Assembly: GCA_902786965.1 (NCBI GenBank)
Contig: CADAEJ010000005.1
Coordinates: 22,824 to 86,823 of the forward strand
Reading direction: 5' to 3'
DNA length: 64,000 nucleotides
Origin: an uncultured Ruminococcus sp.
GTDB taxonomy: Bacteria; Bacillota; Clostridia; Oscillospirales; Ruminococcaceae
The translations under genes and the position numbers were made by a program. Of the stretch, positions 10,541 through 18,080 are shown piece after piece; positions within the stretch are counted from its first letter, which is position 1; every line of letters starts with the position of its first letter. The notes under the pieces were generated by a model. It saw only the letters and a list, made by a program, of their open reading frames with translations, had not been told where the DNA came from and ran no database searches.

Positions 10541-10727
10541 ATACACTACAAGCAGTTTGTGGAGAGCAAGGCCCGGCTGAAACAGAGCCTTGAGAATAAG
10601 TCCTTGCATTTCAAGCAAGCTGAACCCGATAGTACTGACCCCGGCACCGCAAGGTGTGCGCTGGAAGGCATCGGCAGGATATAGTCCTACGAAAGGTAGG
10701 ATCATATCCTGTCGGTGCCTTTTTTTG
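10541..10727 (+). ncRNA. Structured 3' UTR or small RNA
   Basis: A 187-base stretch without a gene that contains several helices: CAAGGC (10567-10572)/GCCTTG (10587-10592); CTTGC (10603-10607)/GCAAG (10615-10619); CCGG-CACC (10641-10648) closed by a GCAA tetraloop with GGTG and CTGG (10653-10664); then the large terminator hairpin. A GNRA loop and several consecutive stems suggest a functional RNA rather than a simple spacer. I cannot assign it to a known family. It could be an independent small RNA or the tail of the zinc-ribbon transcript. Confidence 0.4.
10667..10727 (+). terminator. Very strong terminator with extended hairpin
   Basis: Outer stem 10667-10682 with 10704-10719 (16 bp, few wobbles), inner stem TCCTAC (10685-10690)/GTAGGA (10696-10701) on a GAAAG loop, then seven T. 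It should end the repressor/zinc-ribbon transcript efficiently. Confidence 0.85.
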
Positions 10728-11067
10728 TTTTCAAAATAACGCTGTCTTTAATCATACAAAATAGTCTGACAGCATCACCACTCATATTACAATATTCCAA
10801 GCCGATATGCATTAAGGCTGAGGATACAAAAATGGAGTTGTTCGGATCTTCCGAATAACTGCATAACTTGTACCCTTTCTTTAGTGCGTCCTTTCGGCGG
10901 ACAAGAGTCTGTGTGCAAGTATGCCGCAGACTCTGTTTTTGTGTCCTTGCCCGATAGAAAGGACACTCTATGCTAACACAATTCAAATGGCTGCCGAGTA
11001 CAGCCAAATATCCATAAACTTCGTTTTGCCTTTTTCACAATGAAAAACCAAAACGGAGGAATATTAA
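10728..11067 (+). promoter_or_regulatory. Leader of the sigma-like gene with hairpins
   Basis: A 340-base stretch without a gene. It contains TTCGGA/TCCGAA near 10839-10853, the terminator-like hairpin at 10904-10940, and GTGTCC (10941-10946)/GGACAC (10961-10966). A terminator inside the 5' leader suggests transcription attenuation before the sigma-like gene. No ligand-binding riboswitch was recognised. Confidence 0.4.
10904..10940 (+). terminator. Terminator or attenuator before the sigma-like gene
   Basis: Stem AGAGTCTG (10904-10911) / CAGACTCT (10927-10934), then GTTTTTGTG. It lies 128 bases before the next start codon. It may be an attenuator or may end a short RNA begun after 10730. Confidence 0.5.
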
Positions 11068-11517
11068 ATGAACAAAAAGACCTTAAAGGTTTATGACACC
11101 TGCACAGGAAAATATGTTGATATTGAGGTATCGACCGAAATATATGAGGCATATATGCGGACGGGCTGGAACATTCACGACAATAACGAGTCGTTCTACG
11201 AACATGAGATTCAGTTTTCAGCTCTGATTGGCGGCAAAAACGATTGTTTCGAAAACTTCCATGAATTTGTGACAAGTTCAGAAGATACGATTGAAACATC
11301 ATGTAAAAACACCTTGCTTTCAGATGCCCAATCAGCTATATCCCACTTAAAACAGACCGATAAACAGCTGCTTCAAATGATATATATCAAAGAGTATTCG
11401 GAACAAAAATGTGCTGAACTGCTTGGTACTTCACAGCAAAATATACACAAAAAGAAGAAACGGATTTTGTCCAACATCAACAAACTTTTGAAGAACAGAA
11501 AAATAAAAGGTTGTTAA
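11068..11517 (+). CDS. Sigma-70 region 4-like regulator
   Basis: A 149-residue protein. Residues 85-140 resemble sigma region 4: a helix ending LKQTDKQLLQMIYIKEYSEQ, then CAELLGTSQQNIHKKKKRIL as the HTH. No region 2 is visible, so it is not a full sigma factor. It resembles the short sigma-like regulators of Tn916/Tn1549-type conjugative elements, which act on element promoters. ACGGAGGA precedes the ATG. It stands alone between two long structured non-coding stretches. Confidence 0.7.
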   Translation: MNKKTLKVYDTCTGKYVDIEVSTEIYEAYMRTGWNIHDNNESFYEHEIQFSALIGGKNDCFENFHEFVTSSEDTIETSCKNTLLSDAQSAISHLKQTDKQLLQMIYIKEYSEQKCAELLGTSQQNIHKKKKRILSNINKLLKNRKIKGC

Positions 11518-12062
11518 AACCCCGACTTCTTCCCCTATACAAGTGAGAAGAAATTCTCTTTATGAAAAACTCCTTTCATATGTATCTTGAAAACCAAATA
11601 AGTCAGCACTCCGGTACGTCAGTTACCGATGACAGACGATGACTCTGTCAGCCAGGACCTCTGTACGCCAAGAAACGCATAAGCGGTGAGCGAACCATAC
11701 AGAAGGTCAGCAAAGAGATGCCATCTTTGCAGGGCAATGAAAGTCGGGATACAGGGTACTTCCGCAAAAAGCGGTATGGGTATTGCAGCCCATGAGTTTG
11801 AAGCTATGAGGCTTGTGTAGGACAGCAAGCCTGCCGGAGTGCTCCTTTTGCGTGAGGGGGCTGTCGCCTGAATAATTCACGCACCTTCGGAATGGTAAGC
11901 CATCGAAGGAAAGCGCTGCTGTGTTTACAGCAGTGAGATCACCCCACAAGGTGATATTACAGCACAACCCCAAAATAATGTGCTGTAAGGCAAAACGAAC
12001 AACGAAAGGGGCGTATCATCCAAGGATGTGCGCCCGATACATAACAGATAGGAGAAATACAA
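11518..12062 (+). ncRNA. Large structured non-coding RNA, class unknown
   Basis: A 545-base stretch without a credible gene but packed with helices. A long-range stem AGCACTCCGG (11605-11614)/CCGGAGTGCT (11834-11843) closes a domain holding TGACAGA/TCTGTCA (11630-11650), an arm 11656-11665/11698-11708, GCAAAGA/TCTTTGC (11710-11730), CCGC/GCGG (11762-11774) and ATGGG/CCCAT (11776-11793). GACAGC (11821-11826)/GCTGTC (11860-11865) would form a pseudoknot across it. Downstream are GCGTGA/TCACGC (11850-11882), CCTTCG/CGAAGG with inner ATGG/CCAT (11884-11909), CTGCTGT/ACAGCAG (11916-11933), ATCACC/GGTGAT (11938-11955), TTACAGCACA/TGTGCTGTAA (11957-11988) and GGGCG/CGCCC (12009-12035). It stops 27 bases before the MazF-like gene. 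Several large ornate RNA classes are known from mobile elements; I could not match this one to any by eye. Confidence 0.65.
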
Positions 12063-12434
12063 ATGGATATACACAGAGGCGACATATTTTTTATGTACCC
12101 GGATAAAACAGACCACTTCATCGGATCAGAGCAGTCAGGTCCGAGACCGGTCCTCATAATCCAGAACGACCGTGGCAACAAATACTCTGATACCACGATC
12201 ATAGCCAATATTTCAACGAAAGATAAAAACACACTGCCAACACATGTACGGCTGCACAGTAAGTATATAGCATTTCCGTCAGTTGCAATGCTTGAACAGA
12301 TAAGAACGATATCAAAACAGCGGCTTGGGAAATATATAGGTACGCTGAGCAGCTCGCAGATGAAAAAGATAGATAAGGCTATATCCATAAGCCTTGGGGT
12401 AAACAGGAGGTCAAATAATAATGGAAAGAAATAA
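12063..12434 (+). CDS. MazF/PemK-like ribonuclease toxin
   Basis: A 123-residue protein. It has the MazF pattern: RGDIFFMYPD near the N-terminus, GSEQSGPRPVLIIQND with the expected catalytic Arg28, a strand with TTIIANIST, and MLEQIRTISKQRLGKYIG near residue 80-95. MazF toxins are sequence-specific mRNA endonucleases. No protein antitoxin gene lies directly upstream; a long structured RNA does. The C-terminus overlaps the start of the helicase gene by 14 bases, so the two are translationally linked. A weak GGAG sits before the ATG. Orphan MazF-like proteins on conjugative elements may have housekeeping rather than toxic roles. Confidence 0.8.
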   Translation: MDIHRGDIFFMYPDKTDHFIGSEQSGPRPVLIIQNDRGNKYSDTTIIANISTKDKNTLPTHVRLHSKYIAFPSVAMLEQIRTISKQRLGKYIGTLSSSQMKKIDKAISISLGVNRRSNNNGKK

Positions 12435-14346
12435 CGCATTAGAAGAGGCTGTAAACAGCTTCTTTGTTTCAGCGCAGGACTCAGGACTTGAACTGAGACA
12501 AGGACAGCTGGATATGGCTTTGGAGATATGTCAGGCAATAGAGGATCGTAAAAGCCTTGCAGTTGAAGCAGAGGTCGGTATAGGCAAATCATACGCTTAT
12601 CTCGTACCTGCGATATACAATTACCTTAACGAGCATAAACAGGTGATCATAGCTACCTCAACGATAGCTCTTCAGGAACAGCTATCCACAGATGTAAAGA
12701 AAGTCCTTGAACTTATAGGTACAAAGATACCAGTGTTTATTGCAAAAGGGATAAAGAACTATGCCTGCGAGACAAGGCTGAGAAAGGTAATGACAAAGAA
12801 TAACAGTGCCGTTCTCAAAGAAGTAATGAAATCAGTAAAGAACGGCGAAGCTGACAGATCAAAGCTCGGGCTCAATGTTCCTGAAGATCTGTGGCAGCAG
12901 ATATGCGGCGTAAGCTATACCGATATGTGCATGTCATGCAAAAAGAGCAGATCATGCCCATACTGCAAACTGCGATATCACCTGAGGCACTCCGGCGGTA
13001 TCGTGATATGCAATCAGAACCTGCTTGCAGCACATATGATAAATACTGAAAACAGAGCTCCCGGAATATTCAATACTAACAGAGGCTTATACATAATAGA
13101 CGAGGCTCATAATATCGAAAGCAAGATAAGAGATGCGTATACTGTCTCATACAGCCGTGATGACCTTATACACCTTCTGTTAAACTGTATTGATATGACA
13201 CCGTATAAGCGGAAAAGTGAGATAAGAGCGTATGCACTGGATACAGCCGAAGATGTCGAGCTTCTCTTCAAGCTCCTTGTCCGTCAGGTAAAAGCACAGT
13301 CAAAGGCACTTGATGCTGATACAAGTGTATACCATCTTGAACAGAACCCGATCACAGACGGTCTGTTGCGAAAGGTGCTTAAAAGGATAGTACATCTGGA
13401 TGAGCGTTCAACTGTCATTCTTCAGGACGGGATAAACTTCCTGACCAATGTACTTAACACCAAAGAATACATCGTATGGCTCGAAATGAACGGAAAGCTC
13501 AAGATATGCGTCTGCAAGAAAGACATACGTCGGAAGATATCAAGTATGCTGTTTCCCTACAGAAATACCACTATCCTCACTTCCGCTACCATATCAGACA
13601 AGAACTACGGAACAGCAAGAGATAAGTGCGGGTATTATCTCAACAGCATAGGTTACCCTATAATCGGAAATGTTTCCGAGCCTAAACCGTCTCCGTTCAA
13701 TTACGCAAAGAATACAATGCTCTATTGCTCGGATACCCTTTGCTATCCATCTCTGGAGAACAGAGAAGAATACCGCAGGCAGTCGATCGATGAGATAGTA
13801 AAGCTGCTTGATGTGACCAAAGGAAAATCCCTTATACTGTTCACCTCAAAAGAGGATATGGACTATGTATACCGCAGACTCAGCAATATGGGACTGCCTT
13901 ACAAGATACTCATTCAGAATAAGGCATCTTCGCAGGCTCATCAGCTTGAAAAGTTCAGGACAGATACAAATTCAGTATTGCTGGGAACGGGAACATATTG
14001 GGAAGGGATAAATATTGAAGGTGAAGCACTTTCACAGGTCATCATATTCAAGCTTCCTTTTCCCGTACCCGATCCCATAATCGAATACAAGATGTCTATG
14101 GCGAAAGATAAGATCAGAGATGTCGCAGTGCCTGAAATGATAATAAAGCTCAAGCAGGGTGCAGGGCGGCTCATACGCTCATCGACCGATAAAGGAATAG
14201 TCTCTATACTAGATCCGAGAGCAGGAAGAAAGCTTTGCAACTTTTACAGAGCGACTATTCTCGACACTCTTTGTGAGAAAAACGAGACCAATGACATAAG
14301 TAAACTCAAAGAGTTCTGGAACAGAATATGTGAGGAGGAACTGTAA
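12421..14346 (+). CDS. DinG/XPD-family DNA helicase
   Basis: A 641-residue superfamily 2 helicase. Walker A is EAEVGIGKSYAY (about residues 49-60), DEAH is at 227-230, TSATI marks motif III, LGTGTYWEGINIEGE marks motif V and QGAGRLIRSSTDKG is motif VI. Cysteines between motifs I and II (YACETR, CGVS, CMSC, CPYC) could hold the Fe-S cluster known from DinG and XPD. DinG enzymes unwind forked DNA, D-loops and R-loops. GGAGG lies before the ATG and the gene overlaps the MazF-like gene. Its place near a LexA-like repressor suits an SOS-linked or element-replication role, which is inference. Confidence 0.88.
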   Translation: MERNNALEEAVNSFFVSAQDSGLELRQGQLDMALEICQAIEDRKSLAVEAEVGIGKSYAYLVPAIYNYLNEHKQVIIATSTIALQEQLSTDVKKVLELIGTKIPVFIAKGIKNYACETRLRKVMTKNNSAVLKEVMKSVKNGEADRSKLGLNVPEDLWQQICGVSYTDMCMSCKKSRSCPYCKLRYHLRHSGGIVICNQNLLAAHMINTENRAPGIFNTNRGLYIIDEAHNIESKIRDAYTVSYSRDDLIHLLLNCIDMTPYKRKSEIRAYALDTAEDVELLFKLLVRQVKAQSKALDADTSVYHLEQNPITDGLLRKVLKRIVHLDERSTVILQDGINFLTNVLNTKEYIVWLEMNGKLKICVCKKDIRRKISSMLFPYRNTTILTSATISDKNYGTARDKCGYYLNSIGYPIIGNVSEPKPSPFNYAKNTMLYCSDTLCYPSLENREEYRRQSIDEIVKLLDVTKGKSLILFTSKEDMDYVYRRLSNMGLPYKILIQNKASSQAHQLEKFRTDTNSVLLGTGTYWEGINIEGEALSQVIIFKLPFPVPDPIIEYKMSMAKDKIRDVAVPEMIIKLKQGAGRLIRSSTDKGIVSILDPRAGRKLCNFYRATILDTLCEKNETNDISKLKEFWNRICEEEL

Positions 14347-14525
14347 TGGATATGAAGTTATACGGACAGGCTGATTTCTACTATGCTGTAAGCAAGCAGA
14401 TCCTTTCAAGGCTTGTGGACAAAGGCTTGATAACAGACGAACAAAGAAACAAGATAGACATACTGAACAAAAAGGTCATTTTTGAACGGTATGCATCTAT
14501 CGCAGAACTGGAGGTGAGTTCATGA
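14346..14525 (+). CDS. Small SHOCT-like protein
   Basis: A 59-residue protein whose ATG overlaps the stop of the helicase gene (TAATG) and whose stop overlaps the next start (ATGA). LSRLVDKGLITDEQRNKI resembles the SHOCT short helical domain. Small SHOCT-like proteins of this size commonly precede serine recombinases in clostridial integrative elements. The tight translational coupling shows it is a real gene; its function is unknown. Confidence 0.65.
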   Translation: MDMKLYGQADFYYAVSKQILSRLVDKGLITDEQRNKIDILNKKVIFERYASIAELEVSS

Positions 14526-14629
14526 TCCTTTTTGCTGTAGGGTTCATCGTTGGCGGCATCGTAGGCATATTCACCATGTGCCTTTGTCAGGCAGCCAGGC
14601 GGGCAGACGAATCGACCGGCGAAAGATAA
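14522..14629 (+). CDS. DUF3789-like small membrane protein
   Basis: A 35-residue protein. Residues 1-22 form one glycine-rich membrane helix ending FTMCLCQAA, followed by a short charged tail. The pattern resembles the DUF3789 family found in integrative elements next to recombinase genes. The upstream GGAGGTGAG at 14510-14518 is a good ribosome site and the gene overlaps the SHOCT-like gene by four bases. Confidence 0.65.
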   Translation: MILFAVGFIVGGIVGIFTMCLCQAARRADESTGER

Positions 14630-14655
14630 AAAATCCGCCCGAGCATTTCGGGCGG
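14628..14655 (-). terminator. Terminator for the GNAT gene
   Basis: Stem CCGCCCGA (14635-14642) / TCGGGCGG (14648-14655). On the minus strand it is followed by a T-run (A-run at 14628-14633 on plus), so it mainly serves the minus-strand gene that ends at 14672. It may also stop the converging helicase transcript. Confidence 0.75.
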
Positions 14656-14671
14656 TATACATAACTATTGA

Positions 14672-15256
14672 TCATAACTGCTGGAACATAAAAATACATG
14701 ATTCATCATAACGAGGTTTAAGTCTTTTATGCAGTTCATCTTCTGACTTAGGAGTCAATCTTCGGAAACCATAATCAGAATATGTTTCAATTAGCTTCTC
14801 ATATGGAAGGGCAAAAAGATAGATTATTCTTAGCCCAATATCACACGATGCTTTCTTAATAATTGGAACAACAAAGTTTTCAAAAATAACAGAACCTAAA
14901 CCGTTGATATCATATTTCTTGACAAAGGAATAATTAACTGCAAAGTTAGCGAGTTCTGCGCCGGGTACAGTGTCAAAAACAATACCATCATCGCTTTCGA
15001 CTTCATTGGTAGATACCAGTCCTGCCTTAAGTGAAAAGTATCCTACTAATTCATCAGTATCTTTTGCTCGCACAAGATATGTTCTCATAACACCGGCATC
15101 TTCTTCAGCAAATGCAAAATGCTGAATATAGTCGACCAAACCATCGCCGGTATCTGCATTCTTTACTGTGAATTTCATTATATCTTGCTCGTCACGTTCT
15201 GAAGTACCAAGGTGATTGCAGTAAAACAGTTCGTTTTCAAGTATACCCTTGATCAT
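14672..15256 (-). CDS. GNAT-family acetyltransferase
   Basis: A 194-residue protein. Its central part has the GNAT shape: YLVRAKDTDELVGYFSLK (strands 3-4), ELANFAVNYSFVKKYDINGLGSVIFENFVVPI (strand 4, acetyl-CoA loop and helix 3), and RIIYLFALPYEKLIETYSDYGFRRL (strands 5-6), the usual C-terminal signature. The substrate is unknown. It runs against its neighbours, has its own promoter and terminator, and overlaps a 58-codon gene by four bases. That layout resembles GNAT toxin-antitoxin pairs (TacT, AtaT) that acetylate aminoacyl-tRNA, but the partner is not an obvious DUF1778 protein. Confidence 0.75.
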   Translation of the reverse strand: MIKGILENELFYCNHLGTSERDEQDIMKFTVKNADTGDGLVDYIQHFAFAEEDAGVMRTYLVRAKDTDELVGYFSLKAGLVSTNEVESDDGIVFDTVPGAELANFAVNYSFVKKYDINGLGSVIFENFVVPIIKKASCDIGLRIIYLFALPYEKLIETYSDYGFRRLTPKSEDELHKRLKPRYDESCIFMFQQL

Positions 15257-15429
15257 ACTTTTTTAGTCTCCATTTTCTTTTTTAATTCATCCATGGTCTT
15301 CTGGCTTTTTTCCTGCATTGATCTTCTATTCGGCTGCGGAGAGCTCATTATTTCATTGATTATCTGTCTGCCGAGCTTGGGCGGCAGATTAGTCATGCAC
15401 GGCTTTCCGTATCTTGAGTTCTGTGCCAT
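15253..15429 (-). CDS. Small basic partner of the GNAT gene, possible antitoxin
   Basis: A 58-residue protein: an N-terminal part with PCMTNLPPKLGRQIINEIM and a lysine-rich helical tail (QEKSQKTMDELKKKME). Its ATG has AAAGGAGG at ideal spacing and its TGA overlaps the GNAT start (ATGA). A strong promoter lies upstream. Position, size and coupling suit an antitoxin or a specificity subunit for the acetyltransferase. I do not recognise a named family. Confidence 0.65.
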   Translation of the reverse strand: MAQNSRYGKPCMTNLPPKLGRQIINEIMSSPQPNRRSMQEKSQKTMDELKKKMETKKV

Positions 15430-15478
15430 AGCTCACTCCTCCTTTACTGGTATCAGAACAACATTTCTTATCGTATAT

Positions 15479-15507
15479 ATTATACCATAGTTCACGCTGA
15501 AAATCAA
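15479..15507 (-). promoter_or_regulatory. Promoter of the GNAT gene pair
   Basis: On the minus strand TTGATT (15507-15502), a 17-base spacer and TATAAT (15484-15479), preceded by TGG. It lies 50 bases upstream of the small basic gene. Confidence 0.75.
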
Positions 15508-15627
15508 GTGTTTGACAAGCATTCACCGAGCCTATGACTACATAATATGTCAAACGAAAAATAGTAGTATTGTCTGAATTGATCGCTTTTCACAAATCAA
15601 GGTCATCTATTTCGTGTACAAGTGTGA

Positions 15628-15656
15628 TTACAATTCCAGAAGTTTTGTGGTATCAT
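15628..15656 (+). promoter_or_regulatory. Promoter of the recombinase operon
   Basis: TTACAA at 15628-15633, a 17-base spacer ending TGTGG and TATCAT at 15651-15656. It lies 36 bases before the recombinase start at 15693. Confidence 0.6.
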
Positions 15657-15692
15657 TTGTTAATAACGCAGGAATCGGAAAGGGGTGATGAT

Positions 15693-17228
15693 ATGCCCAG
15701 AATGATAGTAATACCGCCAAGAACAGACAACACCGTTAAAAAGCTGCGAGTAGCCGCATACTGCAGAGTGTCGACAAACCACGCAGATCAGGAGAACTCA
15801 TATGAAACGCAGGTCAGATACTTCTCGGAACTGTTTGACAATTCAAGCACACAGCAGCTTGTCGGGATATATGCTGACGAAGGCATAACAGGCACCAGCC
15901 TTGATTCCCGTGTCAGCTTTATAAAGCTGCTTGAGGACTGCCGCCACGGCAGGATAGACAGGATCATAACAAAATCGATAAGCCGATTCGCCCGTAATAC
16001 AATGGACTGTCTCAAGTGCATTCGTGAACTTAATGATCTCGGAATTACGATAATATTTGAAAAAGAGAACATAGATACGGCAAGAATGTCCGATGAGATG
16101 ATGGTGACCATCATGGGCGGTCTTGCACAGGAAGAATCACATTCTATCTCAAGGAATGTACTGTGGAGCATACAAAAGAAAATGGCAAGCGGTACATACC
16201 GCCATGCAAGAGTGCCATACGGATATAAAAAGAATGAAAAGACAGGCTCGCTCGTCGTGGATCCCAGGAAAGCAAAGATCGTAAAAAGGATATTCAGCAT
16301 GTATTTGAGCGGTACAGGAACAACATCTATCGCAGTAAAGCTGAACAACGAAGGCATCGCTTCACCGACAGGAGTCAAATGGAACGGCGTAACGATATGC
16401 AAAATGCTGCGGCAGGAAAAATACACAGGCAATACCCTATGGCAGAAAACATACTCCGAGTTTATGGGACCGCATTTTCAGATCAACAAAGGTCAGAAAC
16501 CTAAATACTATATACAGAACAGCCACCCTGCAATAATAGATAATGAGACCTTTGAACAGGCTGCCAGACTCTTGAAACAGAATAAGACAAACAACACCGT
16601 CACAAAGAAACTGCCTTTTAGAAAAAAGCTTATCTGCGGGCAGTGCGGACATATGTATACACTTAAGCCGGGGCGTATCATCAACTGGCAGTGCAGTCAC
16701 AAATACAGTACAACAAAAAAATGCATCAATACCGAGATATCCGATAAAGATCTTCACATCGCACTTGAAGCTCTGTGCGATAAACTTCACATAAACGGAA
16801 AGATTATTTTCGGCAGATGTATAGAACATCTGAGCAAACTTGAAAGTCTTAAACCCGGCGGCACATTGAACATTGCAAATGCATATACACAGATCGCTGA
16901 CCTCAAAGAACAAAAGCACAGACTGACTGTACTGAGGACAAAAGGTCATATATCAGATGAGAAATTCATGCTTATGGAATCTGAGATCAAGCGGAAAATC
17001 GCCGAGCTGAACGGCGACATCGAAAGGCTGTCACAGGAAAAAGATACTGCAATAGACGATATACGGCTCATATATGAGACAGTCAAGGAATATGACGGAA
17101 CGATCGAATACCGTGAGCGGATACTGTCCGAACTCGTTGAACGGATAAGGATAACCGGCAGCGAGATAAGATTTGAGCTTATCGGAGGATTATCATTCAC
17201 AGAAAGGAATGGAGCATATGAAAACTAG
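15693..17228 (+). CDS. Large serine recombinase 1
   Basis: A 511-residue protein. The start at 15693 is chosen for its AAAGGGGTGAT ribosome site. Residues 18-160 are the resolvase catalytic domain: AAYCRVST with nucleophile Ser27, then KSISRFARNTMDCL. Residues about 170-300 are the recombinase DNA-binding domain (PYGYKKNEKTG, IAVKLNNEGIASPTG). A zinc ribbon follows (CGQCGHMY ... WQCSHKY), then a coiled coil near residues 390-460. This is the TndX/TnpX-type architecture that excises and integrates clostridial elements. The 3' end overlaps recombinase 2 by 11 bases. Confidence 0.93.
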   Translation: MPRMIVIPPRTDNTVKKLRVAAYCRVSTNHADQENSYETQVRYFSELFDNSSTQQLVGIYADEGITGTSLDSRVSFIKLLEDCRHGRIDRIITKSISRFARNTMDCLKCIRELNDLGITIIFEKENIDTARMSDEMMVTIMGGLAQEESHSISRNVLWSIQKKMASGTYRHARVPYGYKKNEKTGSLVVDPRKAKIVKRIFSMYLSGTGTTSIAVKLNNEGIASPTGVKWNGVTICKMLRQEKYTGNTLWQKTYSEFMGPHFQINKGQKPKYYIQNSHPAIIDNETFEQAARLLKQNKTNNTVTKKLPFRKKLICGQCGHMYTLKPGRIINWQCSHKYSTTKKCINTEISDKDLHIALEALCDKLHINGKIIFGRCIEHLSKLESLKPGGTLNIANAYTQIADLKEQKHRLTVLRTKGHISDEKFMLMESEIKRKIAELNGDIERLSQEKDTAIDDIRLIYETVKEYDGTIEYRERILSELVERIRITGSEIRFELIGGLSFTERNGAYEN

Positions 17229-18075
17229 AAAAATACCTTACGGGTATATGATGCGAGGCGGCAGATACATAATAAACGATGAAGAAGGAGAAATCGTAAA
17301 GGATATATTCACCTCTTTCACAGGCGGAAAGACCGTTACCGAGATAAGTAATGAGCTGTATTCAAAGAAGCTGCCATATTTCGATGTATCAAAAACCAAG
17401 GCAAGAGAAAAGGTTTACATGATACTTGGTCACGACTACTACTGCACTCAGGACAAGTATCCTGCCCTTATATCCACAGACCTGTTCACAGCAGCTAAAA
17501 AGCTGCTTGACGCCTCGACAAAGCATGTAAAACGGGGTATAGACTCTGTTATATCGAACTGCTTTTACTGTGAGCTTTGCGGCAGACCGCTCATTTATTC
17601 TCGGCTGTATACGGACAGGCGCTGGCACTGCACTACAAAAGACTGCCCTAATCACACATCAGACATTTCTTCTGCCGTCTTTGCTGATGCCTTATACACC
17701 ATAATACGAAATGTTGTAGCAGATCCGTCACTTCTTGATACACAAACAGTCATAAGCAGATACACACCCGATATGGTCGTAAAACGGAAAGAAAACGACA
17801 TACTGATGAGATGTCATATAAAGCCGCTCGATTATGACAGGATACGAAAAGGGATATTTGAACTCGCATCCGAAAAATATGACCTATGCAGTTATGACAG
17901 AACAAACGCCAGGACCAGTGAGATAAAAAGGATACTGTCTGCCACAGGACCTGATGAACTTCCCGGCATTAACGATATTCGTAAGATATTGCGAAAGGTA
18001 ACTGCTGATCATCTGGCAAACATCAAAGCCGAGTTCATAAACGGCAAGGTAATTGAATTTCGAAAGGAGCAGTAA
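17218..18075 (+). CDS. Headless serine recombinase-like protein
   Basis: A 285-residue protein. It begins directly with the recombinase DNA-binding domain (KIPYGYMMRGGRYIINDEEGEIVKDIF), continues into a zinc ribbon (CYCELCGRPL ... WHCTTKDCPN) and a C-terminal helical part. The N-terminal catalytic domain with its serine is absent. The 5' flank is occupied by recombinase 1, so this is the gene's natural form and not a recent truncation. ATG 17218 is preferred over 17209 for ribosome-site spacing. It probably binds attachment-site DNA or pairs with the two catalytic recombinases. Confidence 0.85.
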   Translation: MKTRKIPYGYMMRGGRYIINDEEGEIVKDIFTSFTGGKTVTEISNELYSKKLPYFDVSKTKAREKVYMILGHDYYCTQDKYPALISTDLFTAAKKLLDASTKHVKRGIDSVISNCFYCELCGRPLIYSRLYTDRRWHCTTKDCPNHTSDISSAVFADALYTIIRNVVADPSLLDTQTVISRYTPDMVVKRKENDILMRCHIKPLDYDRIRKGIFELASEKYDLCSYDRTNARTSEIKRILSATGPDELPGINDIRKILRKVTADHLANIKAEFINGKVIEFRKEQ

Positions 18076-18080
18076 AGACT

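Noticed and set aside
11518-12062. Group II intron or IscB-type guide RNA
   Set aside because: No reverse transcriptase, IscB or TnpB gene is adjacent and I could not find a convincing domain V; left as an unassigned RNA.
11957-12592. Minus-strand frame of 211 codons
   Set aside because: Runs across the structured RNA and antisense to the MazF-like and helicase genes; no ribosome site.
15212-15490. Plus-strand frame of 92 codons
   Set aside because: Overlaps the 58-codon partner of the GNAT gene on the other strand, which has a proper ribosome site and coupling.
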